Assembly (NCBI GenBank): GCA_031551625.1 | Contig: JAVBNJ010000124.1 | Location: forward strand, 1 to 37,687 | Direction of reading: 5' to 3' | From: JAVBNJ01 sp031551625 | Lineage (GTDB): Bacteria; Bacteroidota; Bacteroidia; Bacteroidales; UBA932 | DNA length: 37,687 nt | Part shown: in pieces, positions 7,747 through 15,452 of the stretch | Position numbering within the stretch: position 1 is the first letter of the stretch | Layout of the letters: every line of letters starts with the position of its first letter | Notes under the pieces: model-generated | The model's input: only the letters and a program-made list of their open reading frames with translations | Database searches by the model: none | What the model was told of the DNA's origin: nothing | Translations under genes and position numbers: made by a program

Positions 7747-10700
7747 ATGACCCGTAAACGTTCTACCGGATTTTGTGCTATTGCCTGCTTTTTGCTGGCA
7801 GTAGCTCTTTTTGCGTGGTCGTTGACAGATAAATCAGTGAAGCTTGCACATCAAAGATTGGTGCAACAAAGCGAACAACACATACACCGGAAAATACAGG
7901 AAGCAAAAGATATCGGCGAGCGACTTTGCCTCGGCTACCAAGTGAATCTGAAGCACACCAATGTGTCGGCATTTTGTTTCAAAAACGGACATTTGCAGGC
8001 TTGGACACCTAGCGATGTGGCTATTGATGAACAACAACTGGCTGCTATTGATACGACCGAACAGTTTTTACGTCTGGGACACATGTGGTATGTTACCCGT
8101 GCCTATTTGCAAAATGACACAAAGATAGTAACTGCCGTGTTGGTGGAAAAAGTGTATGCCTACGAAAACGATTTCCTGCAACCGAAAGTGAGCGGTTTCC
8201 TACATTTGCCAAGCGCTGTTGATATAGTGCCGGTTGGGAAAGTTACGCCTTACACCGTGCATGGTATCGACGAAACTCCTCTATTCACGTTGATTTTCGA
8301 TGAGTATACCGTCCCTGTTGCTAATTTAATTTTCCGTTGGTTGGCGGCATTGTTGGCGATAATTGCATTGTTTGTTTCCCTACGATTGTCGCCACGTTTA
8401 ACGCTTCCAGTGATTATACTGTTGATTGTATTGCGTGCCTTTTTATTTTTCAATCAGACTCTTTTTGAAAGTAATTCCGAATTATTTTCATCGGCGCTGT
8501 ATGCCGATTCAGTGCTGATTCCAACGCTTGCAGCTATACTGCTGCATGTATTATTTCTATTTTTAATTATCCTGGTTTTGTGGCGGCATTTCCGGAAATC
8601 TGCTCTTTCGGATACGATGAAAATTGTGCTGAGCATAGTGACACTTGGTGTGGCAGTATTTATGCATTATGCATGGCGTTCGCTGATTTTGAACTCCACT
8701 ATTCCGCTGGACTTATCACAACTCGACCAGTTAACATCATTTACTTTTGTGGCATACGGTATTTTGGTACTTTTTGTCGCATCGCTATACCTATTGCTCC
8801 AAGTATTGCTGAGCAATTATGCCACATGGTTCAAGCGTATAAGTCCACGTGCATGGTTGGCAACATATACGTTGATAATGGCTGTCTATGTGCTTGCTAT
8901 GATAGAGATATACAATCACCAACGCGAAGATATGCGTGTAAAGGCATGGGCCGACCGGTTGGTAGTAGAACATGACTCGACCGCTGAATTGTTGTTGCAG
9001 GGAATTTCCAAAAAGATTGATGCTGATGGACGCTTAAAAGAGTTAATGTTGACACATGCGCATGTAGATTCGTTGCACCGGTATTTGCAACAGCATTATT
9101 TCGTGGGCTACATGCAGTACTATGACTTGCAATTGACCGTTTGTCCGCGAGGTGTGAAGTTGCGAATAGACACATTGGAAATAGATTGCCACACTTATTT
9201 TTCTAATGCAATTGCGGAGTATGGTACACGCCTGAGCGACTCGTCAGTATTCTATTACTTGGCAAACGACAACGGCCGCAACAGCTATCTCGGTTGGTTG
9301 ACCTACCGTGATAACAAAACAAACGACTGGGATTTATTTTTGGAAATCGATTCCAAGTTGCGCTCCGGAGGCGAAGGCTATCCCGAATTGTTGGTGGAAC
9401 GGGGCGTAGGCAACCGCTTGAACATTCCGGCCGACTATTCCTATGCCAAATATGCCGATGGTCGTTTGATTACATCTTTTGGCGATTATCGCTATCCATA
9501 CGATAACAACAGGTTATTTTACGCCGGTAAACAAATCGAGAATGGTTATACCCATCGTGCATTTGCGCCGGATGCACATCACCTGGTGGTGATAAGCCGC
9601 GCTTCACATACATTTTGGAGTTTATTGATTTTATTTTCTTACTTATTTTTTATAATAGCCTGCGGGTTGTTATTACTGCTGTTTATAGCGGGAATGCCGT
9701 TGTGGGGAGCTGTTTATAAAAATACTTTCCAGCAAAAGATTACCGTTCTACTAATTCTTTCGTTTGTAATATCAATACTTTGTGTAGGTGCAGCTACCGT
9801 GTGGTATAACGTGCGGCAGTTCCGCAGCAATGGCATGGCACAGATGGAAGATAAAATGCAAGCGGTGCTTACCCAATTGGACTACCACTTGAACAGTACG
9901 CATGATATTCACCAGTCCCAACTATTCGCGCTGAACAGGGAGCTGATACGATTATCGAACAGCTTGCATATCGACATTAATTTGTACGACACCACCGGAC
10001 GTTTGTTTGTGTCGTCGCGCATGGAAATTTTCGACAGGCATCTGCAAAGCGGGCGCATCAACCGCGAGGCTTACGAACAATTACACAACAGAGAGTTGTC
10101 TGAATTTATACATAAGGAAAAAATAGGGACGCTGGATTTTTATTCGGCATACGCTACGTACTATAATATATATGGCGAAGCCAAAGTGTATGTCAATATC
10201 CCCTATTTTTCCAAGCGGATGAAAGATATCCGTGAGGCATCGGCTATTGTTACTACGATGGTTAACGTGTATATTTTGTCGTTGCTTGTAGCGCTATTAT
10301 TGGGCGCCACACTGGCTAAACGTTTATTACGCCCGCTGGAAATTGTGCGGCGCAACATGCAGCGGCTTGATGTGACGAAGAAAATGGAGCTCATCCGCTA
10401 CGACGAGAAAGACGAACTGGGCGACCTTATCCGAGCCTACAATCAAATGGTAACAGCGCTTGAAGAGAGTACGCAGAAACTGGCGCAAAGCGAACGCGAG
10501 AGCGCCTGGCGCGAAATGGCGCGGCAAATTGCACACGAAATCAAAAATCCGCTAACGCCTATGCGCCTTAGCATCCAGCACCTCGTTCGGTTGAAGAAAG
10601 ACAATGTGCCCGACTGGCAAATCCGTTTCGACGAACTGGCAAGCGCACTGCTGGAGCAGATAGATACGCTGGCAAAAACCGCTTCGGAATTTTCGACCTT

Positions 10701-11160
10701 TGCCAAAACAAGTACCGACGAACCCGTGAACGTGTCGTTAAATAACCTGCTGGCCGAATTACGCCCGCTGTTCGATATTCATAAAAACATTACTTTTGAA
10801 TGGAGCGAATGCGTTGAAAATGCCGTTGTGTATGGGCATTCCGACCAGTTGTCGCGTGTGCTGGTAAACCTGCTAACAAATGCGGTGCAAGCCGTGCAGG
10901 ACAAACCCGACGGGAAAATACGTATAACACTGTTTACCGAAAAAACAGACTACTGCATAAGCATAGCCGATAATGGGGGCGGTGTAGCAGAAGAGCAGCT
11001 ATCAAAATTATTTACGCCCAACTTTACCACCAAAAGTAGTGGCACAGGCTTAGGCCTTGCCATCAGCAAAAAAATAGTGGAAGAAGAGGGCGGTCGCATT
11101 GTATACACTGCCTCTGAATTGGGCGGTGCGTGCTTTACAGTGTGTTTACCTATTGCATAA
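7747..11160 (+). CDS. large NtrY-like membrane sensor histidine kinase
   Basis: This 1137-aa protein is an integral-membrane two-component sensor kinase. It has a membrane segment at about 8-26, an extracytoplasmic region, a cluster of hydrophobic helices at about 195-385, a second external region (about 390-615), further helices at about 620-690, a third external loop and a last helix at about 840-860. A HAMP domain follows (about 858-905, starting RPLEIVRRNM), then the dimerisation helix with H-box AHEIKNPLTPMRLSIQHL (phospho-acceptor His930). The ATPase part has N-box LVNLLTNAVQAV, G1 DNGGGV at about 1075, and LFTPNFTTKSSGTGLGLAIS. The HPF/HEIKNPLTP arrangement is typical of NtrY/NtrB-type kinases that pair with sigma-54 regulators. 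No response regulator is adjacent, so this is an orphan kinase here. The stimulus is unknown. Confidence 0.9.
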   Translation: MTRKRSTGFCAIACFLLAVALFAWSLTDKSVKLAHQRLVQQSEQHIHRKIQEAKDIGERLCLGYQVNLKHTNVSAFCFKNGHLQAWTPSDVAIDEQQLAAIDTTEQFLRLGHMWYVTRAYLQNDTKIVTAVLVEKVYAYENDFLQPKVSGFLHLPSAVDIVPVGKVTPYTVHGIDETPLFTLIFDEYTVPVANLIFRWLAALLAIIALFVSLRLSPRLTLPVIILLIVLRAFLFFNQTLFESNSELFSSALYADSVLIPTLAAILLHVLFLFLIILVLWRHFRKSALSDTMKIVLSIVTLGVAVFMHYAWRSLILNSTIPLDLSQLDQLTSFTFVAYGILVLFVASLYLLLQVLLSNYATWFKRISPRAWLATYTLIMAVYVLAMIEIYNHQREDMRVKAWADRLVVEHDSTAELLLQGISKKIDADGRLKELMLTHAHVDSLHRYLQQHYFVGYMQYYDLQLTVCPRGVKLRIDTLEIDCHTYFSNAIAEYGTRLSDSSVFYYLANDNGRNSYLGWLTYRDNKTNDWDLFLEIDSKLRSGGEGYPELLVERGVGNRLNIPADYSYAKYADGRLITSFGDYRYPYDNNRLFYAGKQIENGYTHRAFAPDAHHLVVISRASHTFWSLLILFSYLFFIIACGLLLLLFIAGMPLWGAVYKNTFQQKITVLLILSFVISILCVGAATVWYNVRQFRSNGMAQMEDKMQAVLTQLDYHLNSTHDIHQSQLFALNRELIRLSNSLHIDINLYDTTGRLFVSSRMEIFDRHLQSGRINREAYEQLHNRELSEFIHKEKIGTLDFYSAYATYYNIYGEAKVYVNIPYFSKRMKDIREASAIVTTMVNVYILSLLVALLLGATLAKRLLRPLEIVRRNMQRLDVTKKMELIRYDEKDELGDLIRAYNQMVTALEESTQKLAQSERESAWREMARQIAHEIKNPLTPMRLSIQHLVRLKKDNVPDWQIRFDELASALLEQIDTLAKTASEFSTFAKTSTDEPVNVSLNNLLAELRPLFDIHKNITFEWSECVENAVVYGHSDQLSRVLVNLLTNAVQAVQDKPDGKIRITLFTEKTDYCISIADNGGGVAEEQLSKLFTPNFTTKSSGTGLGLAISKKIVEEEGGRIVYTASELGGACFTVCLPIA

Positions 11161-11216
11161 TCTGAACAGAATACAAAATAAACTATTAATCAACAAAACA
11201 ATAATATCATTTTTTC

Positions 11217-11224
11217 TATCTTTG
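11217..11224 (+). promoter_or_regulatory. -7 promoter element (TATCTTTG) of the YbjN-like/protease unit
   Basis: A perfect TAnnTTTG box lies 34 bp before the ATG at 11259, in an AT-rich gap after the kinase stop. No clear TTTG is visible at -33. It suggests the two genes downstream form their own transcript, ending at the hairpin 13562-13598. Confidence 0.55.
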
Positions 11225-11258
11225 TCATTATTTTAATAACCTACTTTTAATATCAATC

Positions 11259-12413
11259 ATGGATAATTGTCCGATTTTTTACAAATCCCTTTACAACTCC
11301 ACTGCCAGCAAAATAAAGGTGGAACAGTGGGATGAATCACTTGCTGCATTTGATGAAAAGCAGTACCTGAAAAGTTTTCATTTGCTGATGGATTATGTGG
11401 ATCCCGAGTTGCGTGCCAGGTATGGGAATACTGATGGTACATCATTCCGTATTCCGCATGGTTCCATTATTGTGAATATTGCCATTGATAAGGAATCTTT
11501 CAGCGTATCGGCACCTTTTCTCGAAATAAATCAAAGTACAATAGTGCCGTTATTGAGGCAGGTTTGCTCATTGAATTTTACAGAACTCGACTTGACTCAA
11601 ATTTACCTGCGCGATAACCGGTTGGATTTTGAATATTCTTGTAAAATTAATGAAACCAATCCGTATAAAATTTATTACATTCTGCGCGAGATATGTGCAA
11701 CCGGCGACCAATATGACGATGAGTATGTAACCAAGTTTAATGCCAAACGGCTATACGAGCCGATTATTACACCATTCCCTGCCGAGAAGGCGGAGATAGC
11801 ATACCAGACTATTCTGGCTATTATTAAGCAGTCGCTGGAATACACAACTTATTTCGAATCGAAACGTAACTACACGCAGGCATGGGATTTGATCGACGGA
11901 ACATTGCGGCAAATTGATTACTATGTTCATCCGCAAGGGCAGTTGAAAAACGACATCGCACAAGCTGTTAAAGATGCTAATGATGAAAAACCATTACCGG
12001 GGTTAATAACCGACGTGAAAATATTCCTCGAAGAGTTGCAGACAATGGATAAGACAAAACTTTTGGAAAATTTGTATAGTATAGAAATATTTATTCCAAA
12101 CAAGCGCCGGTCCTCATTGCAGAACATACAGGAAAATCTTGAAAAATTATACGAGCGTGCTGCTAAAGGCATGGAAGATGGATATCACGCAGCCATTACA
12201 ACCGATATCCTATTCAACTTTTATAATGTTTATTACCACAACAATGTACAGGAAGACGTTAATCAGCTGTTGGTTGATGCCATGGAAAGATCATCGGGCA
12301 AACCGTGGGAAGCAGCAGCTTCTATACTCTTCGGTGCATTGAAAAAGATTATGGATGGCGAGCTGGCAACTCCTAAAAAGGCCGGACTACTCTCCCGTTT
12401 ATTCGGAAAATAA
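11259..12413 (+). CDS. uncharacterised protein with YbjN-like domain, partner of the downstream protease
   Basis: I do not recognise this 384-aa protein as a named gene. It has no signal peptide or membrane segment, so it should be cytoplasmic. Residues about 60-170 look like a YbjN / type III secretion chaperone-like fold: GSIIVNIAIDKESFSVSAPF, then an LLRQVCSLNF helix and LTQIYLRDNRLDFEYSC. The rest (about 190-375) is mostly helical with many acidic and aromatic residues. It ends in LLSRLFGK, an amphipathic C-terminal tail. The YbjN-like part aligns by eye with the C-terminal domain of the next protein, 42 bp downstream. The two genes share a promoter-like box and a terminator, so they probably act together. 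The domain assignment is by pattern only. Confidence 0.7.
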   Translation: MDNCPIFYKSLYNSTASKIKVEQWDESLAAFDEKQYLKSFHLLMDYVDPELRARYGNTDGTSFRIPHGSIIVNIAIDKESFSVSAPFLEINQSTIVPLLRQVCSLNFTELDLTQIYLRDNRLDFEYSCKINETNPYKIYYILREICATGDQYDDEYVTKFNAKRLYEPIITPFPAEKAEIAYQTILAIIKQSLEYTTYFESKRNYTQAWDLIDGTLRQIDYYVHPQGQLKNDIAQAVKDANDEKPLPGLITDVKIFLEELQTMDKTKLLENLYSIEIFIPNKRRSSLQNIQENLEKLYERAAKGMEDGYHAAITTDILFNFYNVYYHNNVQEDVNQLLVDAMERSSGKPWEAAASILFGALKKIMDGELATPKKAGLLSRLFGK

Positions 12414-12455
12414 AAGCATGAAATGAAATACACAACCTTATAATAGAACGAAAGT

Positions 12456-13541
12456 ATGCAAAACGATATAATTTCAAAAGTAGTATTCAAAGTCAACCAT
12501 TCGAGCGGTTCGGGGACTGGTTTTTACCTAAAAAAACACAATCTGTTTGTTACCAATTTTCATGTGGTGGAAGGCTTTCACGAAGTGGCCATTGAAAATA
12601 CCGACAAAGAACGCTTCCTTGCCAGAGTCGTATTAATAAATCCTGTAGCTGATTTGGCATTTTTGGTTACAGATGCAGACTTCAGTCATTTGCCCGAATT
12701 GGAATTGAGCCTAAGCCAAGAATTGAAAATAGGCGAACGGATTAATGTCGCCGGATTCCCATTTGGTATGCCTTATACGCTTACCGATGGAACGATTTCG
12801 TCACCCAAGCAAATAATGAATGGGCGGACATACATTCAAACCGATGCTGCCGTGAACCCCGGTAACAGCGGCGGCCCAATGTTCGACCAATTGAACAAAG
12901 TGATTGCTGTAACCGTATCGAAAATCAACGATGCCGATAATATGGGATTCGGTATTCCGGCAAGTATATTGGATGAAATGCTTAAACTGACTGAAACTAT
13001 TGATCGCAATAAGTTTGCGATTGAATGCAGTTCGTGCCACTCGCTGATTACTGAAAAAACACAATACTGCGCATCCTGCGGCAATAAAATTAACGATAAA
13101 TTATTTAACAAAAACTCGTTAACCGAACTGGCTGTATTTTGCGAAGAAGCTATTCAGGATTTGGACATCAATCCGGTGCTGGCTCGTGTGGGCAATGAAT
13201 CGTGGAACTTTCATCGAGGCAGTTCCGAGATCCGTATTTTTGTGTACGACCGTAGCTACTTATTTGCCGCATCGCCCATTAACTTGCTCCCGAAACAGAA
13301 CCTGGAGCCGCTGTTGCGTTACTTGCTCTCGACCGATGTCAAGCCCTTTGTACTGGGTGTTTACAACAATGAAATTTACATTTCATATCGTGTCCATTTG
13401 TCCGATGTGTTCTCGGAAGAAAAACCAACCGTTCGGAAAAACCTGGCAGGTTTGGCCAAAAAGGCCGATGAGTTGGATAATCTATTGAATGAAAAATTTG
13501 GTTGCGAATTCCCACAATATGCGAAAATAGATAAGATATAA
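12456..13541 (+). CDS. cytosolic trypsin-like (S1C/HtrA-type) serine protease with zinc ribbon and YbjN-like domain
   Basis: This 361-aa protein begins directly with a trypsin-like protease domain (1-180) whose catalytic triad is visible: His36 in VTNFHVVEG, Asp66 in NPVADLAFLV and Ser138 in NPGNSGGPMF. It lacks a signal peptide, a membrane helix and the PDZ domains of classical HtrA/Deg proteases. A four-cysteine zinc ribbon follows (CSSC at 191-194, CASC at 205-208). Residues about 220-361 resemble the YbjN-like domain of the upstream gene (FAASPINLLPKQNLEPLLRY, then LGVYNNEIYISYRV). I infer an intracellular protease held or regulated by its YbjN-like partner; the substrate is unknown. A strong hairpin terminator follows at once. 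Proteases of this fold occur as effectors in some bacterial immunity systems, but no sensor domain is visible here. Confidence 0.8.
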   Translation: MQNDIISKVVFKVNHSSGSGTGFYLKKHNLFVTNFHVVEGFHEVAIENTDKERFLARVVLINPVADLAFLVTDADFSHLPELELSLSQELKIGERINVAGFPFGMPYTLTDGTISSPKQIMNGRTYIQTDAAVNPGNSGGPMFDQLNKVIAVTVSKINDADNMGFGIPASILDEMLKLTETIDRNKFAIECSSCHSLITEKTQYCASCGNKINDKLFNKNSLTELAVFCEEAIQDLDINPVLARVGNESWNFHRGSSEIRIFVYDRSYLFAASPINLLPKQNLEPLLRYLLSTDVKPFVLGVYNNEIYISYRVHLSDVFSEEKPTVRKNLAGLAKKADELDNLLNEKFGCEFPQYAKIDKI

Positions 13542-13561
13542 ATATAGTCCAGCACTATAGC

Positions 13562-13598
13562 AAAAGACCCGGCAGTAAAAACTGTAGGGTCTTTTTTG
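13562..13598 (+). terminator. rho-independent terminator after the protease gene
   Basis: AAAGACCC..CAGT pairs with ACTG..GGGTCTTT around an AAAA loop (13562-13593), followed by TTTTTT. It is 20 bp past the protease stop. Confidence 0.85.
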
Positions 13599-13919
13599 TA
13601 TCGTTTGCACGCTGCATGCGGTAGGTTATCAAAGAACTGCGTTCTTCATTTGTAAGCGGCTGTTGTTTCATTGCAATCTTACTCCTTCATTCATTACGTT
13701 AATATAAAACGGCGTACGGAATGGCCGGTCGTACCATTGCTTGCGGCTATAACCCAACGGACTAATTGTTAACAAAATGCGGAATTCGTCAAGATAAAAT
13801 GTTAACAACAAGATCAACTTCATAAACAACGCAAACACTGTGTTAACAACTACACAAACACTGCTCATTACTTGCTAATCCTAATAAATCAAATGCGTCA
13901 GCCCTGGTACAAAAAAAAT
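13599..13919. other. intergenic stretch with three TGTTAACAA palindromes
   Basis: No gene is supported here. A 66-codon minus-strand frame (13668-13868) has no recognisable features. Three copies of the palindromic core TGTTAACAA lie at 13767-13775, 13800-13808 and 13841-13849, upstream of the promoter of the structured RNA. They could be operator sites for a dimeric regulator, but the sequence is AT-rich and chance is not excluded. Confidence 0.4.
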
Positions 13920-13950
13920 TTTGTAGATTAAAAATAAATTTCAATCTTTG
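13920..13950 (+). promoter_or_regulatory. promoter of structured RNA copy 1
   Basis: TTTG (13920-13923), 19 nt, AATCTTTG (13943-13950) fits the Bacteroidetes -33/-7 pattern. The same arrangement precedes copies 2 and 3 at the same place relative to the RNA, and the start region NNGTTCTTT is also shared. Confidence 0.7.
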
Positions 13951-13956
13951 CAGTAA

Positions 13957-14240
13957 TATACGTTCTTTAAAAGTTAGGGTATTTATCCATAATCGAAATC
14001 TAGAAAATTTTATATTACTAAAGGATAAACAAATACTTCACTTTTGCGTGAATTTTGTTTGTTTTTAGTATAGGTATTCTAGAACCTCGATTATGATAAA
14101 TAAAATTCACGTTCATTTTTTGTTTACAATATAGAAATTGAAACAAGATTGGCAATAATTGAAAAATTGTAGCATGGGGTTGTTGTGTTTGTTTGTTGTC
14201 GGGGCTACCCTTGCGGTTACCAAACAACCCCGAAGCTACA
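13957..14240 (+). ncRNA. candidate structured RNA, copy 1 (with pseudoknot)
   Basis: This transcript would run from about 13957 to about 14240. Domain 1 is a long hairpin: outer stem 13988-13996 with 14087-14095 (9 pairs), a conserved internal loop (AAAT/AACC), middle stem CTAGAA 14000-14005 with TTCTAG 14077-14082, and an upper stem TACTAAA 14016-14022 with TTTAGTA 14064-14070, plus AAACAAA 14027-14033 with TTTGTTT 14054-14060. The apical loop CGTGAATTTT (14047-14056) is fully complementary to AAAATTCACG (14102-14111) just outside the hairpin, forming a 10-bp pseudoknot that competes with a few upper-stem pairs. Domain 2 pairs GTAGC 14169-14173 with GCTAC 14235-14239 and GGGGTTGTT 14176-14184 with AACAACCCC 14223-14231. 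The protein gene starts 48 nt further on, so this may be a cis-acting leader. I recall no matching RNA family. Confidence 0.8.
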
Positions 14241-14287
14241 TAAATATATACTAAAAAAATAGTTAACTAACTAAAAAATTAATTACT

Positions 14288-15379
14288 ATGAACCGAACAT
14301 TATTAAAACCTAAACGCTGTTGTGAGCTCAGCAGAGCTAAAAAAATCTACTTTTTATTATTGGTCTTGTGCATTGCACATAGCGGTTTCGCGACAAACTG
14401 TATAGCAGTAAAACAAGTTAAAGCCGACTATAAAAACAAACAAGTAACGATTGCCATTACATGGACAGGGTGTGGCGGCGATGCTTCGAGCCACCGGAAT
14501 ACCGCATGGGTATTTGTCGATTACCGAACCGTAACTAATGGCGTAAAAAGCAGTACTTGGAACCGGGCTACCATTAGTGCCGCTTCTGCCGGCACTGTGG
14601 TAAATTCCGGCAACAACAAAGGAGTGTGGATATATGGAGCTAACAACACGACGCAAACCGTAACACTTACATTAAACAGTATACCTGCAAAGTACGACTG
14701 GTGCGCCTATGCAACGGATTATCCACCAAACATCGGTGCTGCTAATAATGGAATTTACACATTACGCGGTTCTCTATCGTTTGTAGTAAGCGGGAACACA
14801 ATTGCAGGAAAACAAACCTCAGATACTGTCAGTTCACTTACCGATGCCACTGGATGTCCGGGCTGTATTGCTGTGCGTGATTTCAAAATCACAGGCTCTA
14901 ATGTGAATATTCCTTGCTGCCCAGGTTTGACAAAAGTAGGTGGCATAAACGGATATGATGCTTATTGCAGGGATTTGACGGCAGATAATGCAAATTCCTA
15001 TACAGGTTGCAACATTGAAATTAAAGCACAAAGCGCCGGTGTAACATCATGGACTAATACCAATGCTTTGTGTGATGCAGCAAACGGATGGAGATGGCCC
15101 ACACCAGATGAATTAAGATGTATGTGGCAAGCTAATGACTACTTGAAGTTGAAGGAAACGAATAACACTACCACAGGCCGTCAAATGTGGCTTTGGTCAA
15201 ACTCACGGACTGGTTATGATTACTTACAAGATTATCCGGAACCTAGATGTACTGCAATAGTTTTAGATAATTCCTATCCTGCATGGCCCGCGGGCGCACT
15301 TGTGAAAATAGCCTGCTCGTGTTGCGATCACCCATCCGGCTGCATCGTATGTTATAACAATGTCCGCTGCGTACGATAA
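14288..15379 (+). CDS. secreted protein, cassette 1: conserved N-terminal domain plus divergent FISUMP-like C-terminal domain
   Basis: This 363-aa protein has a basic N-terminus and a signal peptide ending near GFAT (about 36). Residues about 37-165 form a domain shared with the proteins at 21422 and 33830 (VKQ..DYKN, HRNTAWVFVDYRT, GVWIYG, YDWCAYATDYPPN). I do not know a name for it; it looks like a beta-rich extracellular domain. The linker LTDATGCPG (about 184-192) is shared by all three. The C-terminal half is Cys-rich with CRDLTADNANSYTGCNIEIK, GWRWPTPDELRCMW and a terminal VRCVR, which resembles the Fibrobacter major paralogous (FISUMP) domain, related to C-type-lectin-like folds. The gene lies 48 nt after structured RNA copy 1 and probably shares its transcript. 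Binding target unknown. Confidence 0.75.
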   Translation: MNRTLLKPKRCCELSRAKKIYFLLLVLCIAHSGFATNCIAVKQVKADYKNKQVTIAITWTGCGGDASSHRNTAWVFVDYRTVTNGVKSSTWNRATISAASAGTVVNSGNNKGVWIYGANNTTQTVTLTLNSIPAKYDWCAYATDYPPNIGAANNGIYTLRGSLSFVVSGNTIAGKQTSDTVSSLTDATGCPGCIAVRDFKITGSNVNIPCCPGLTKVGGINGYDAYCRDLTADNANSYTGCNIEIKAQSAGVTSWTNTNALCDAANGWRWPTPDELRCMWQANDYLKLKETNNTTTGRQMWLWSNSRTGYDYLQDYPEPRCTAIVLDNSYPAWPAGALVKIACSCCDHPSGCIVCYNNVRCVR

Positions 15380-15398
15380 AAATCTGTGAGATCTGCGC

Positions 15399-15425
15399 AA
15401 TCTGCGGGAGATTTTGCGTATCTTT
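15399..15425. repeat. 27-bp direct repeat, left copy flanking the toxin island
   Basis: The 27 bp starting AATCTGCGGGAGATTTTGCG are identical to 18313-18339 in the same orientation. The two copies bracket the Fic, DUF1016 and HepT/MntA genes. A diverged relative at 1369-1395 shows the sequence is part of an interspersed family, so it may have served as a recombination site rather than a true insertion scar. Confidence 0.75.
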
Positions 15426-15426
15426 G
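15419..15426 (+). promoter_or_regulatory. -7 promoter element (TATCTTTG) of the Fic gene
   Basis: TATCTTTG lies 27 bp before the Fic ATG, at the end of the 27-bp repeat. The other repeat copy ends in TATCTTTA just upstream of mutS2, so the repeat may carry a promoter to both genes. Confidence 0.5.
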
Positions 15427-15452
15427 TACTCTATAGAAAGCAGAGATAATAG

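Noticed and set aside
13668..13868. A minus-strand 66-codon frame in the 13.6-13.9 kb gap
   Set aside because: No recognisable domain, no ribosome site, AT-rich low-complexity sequence and no homology by eye to its surroundings.
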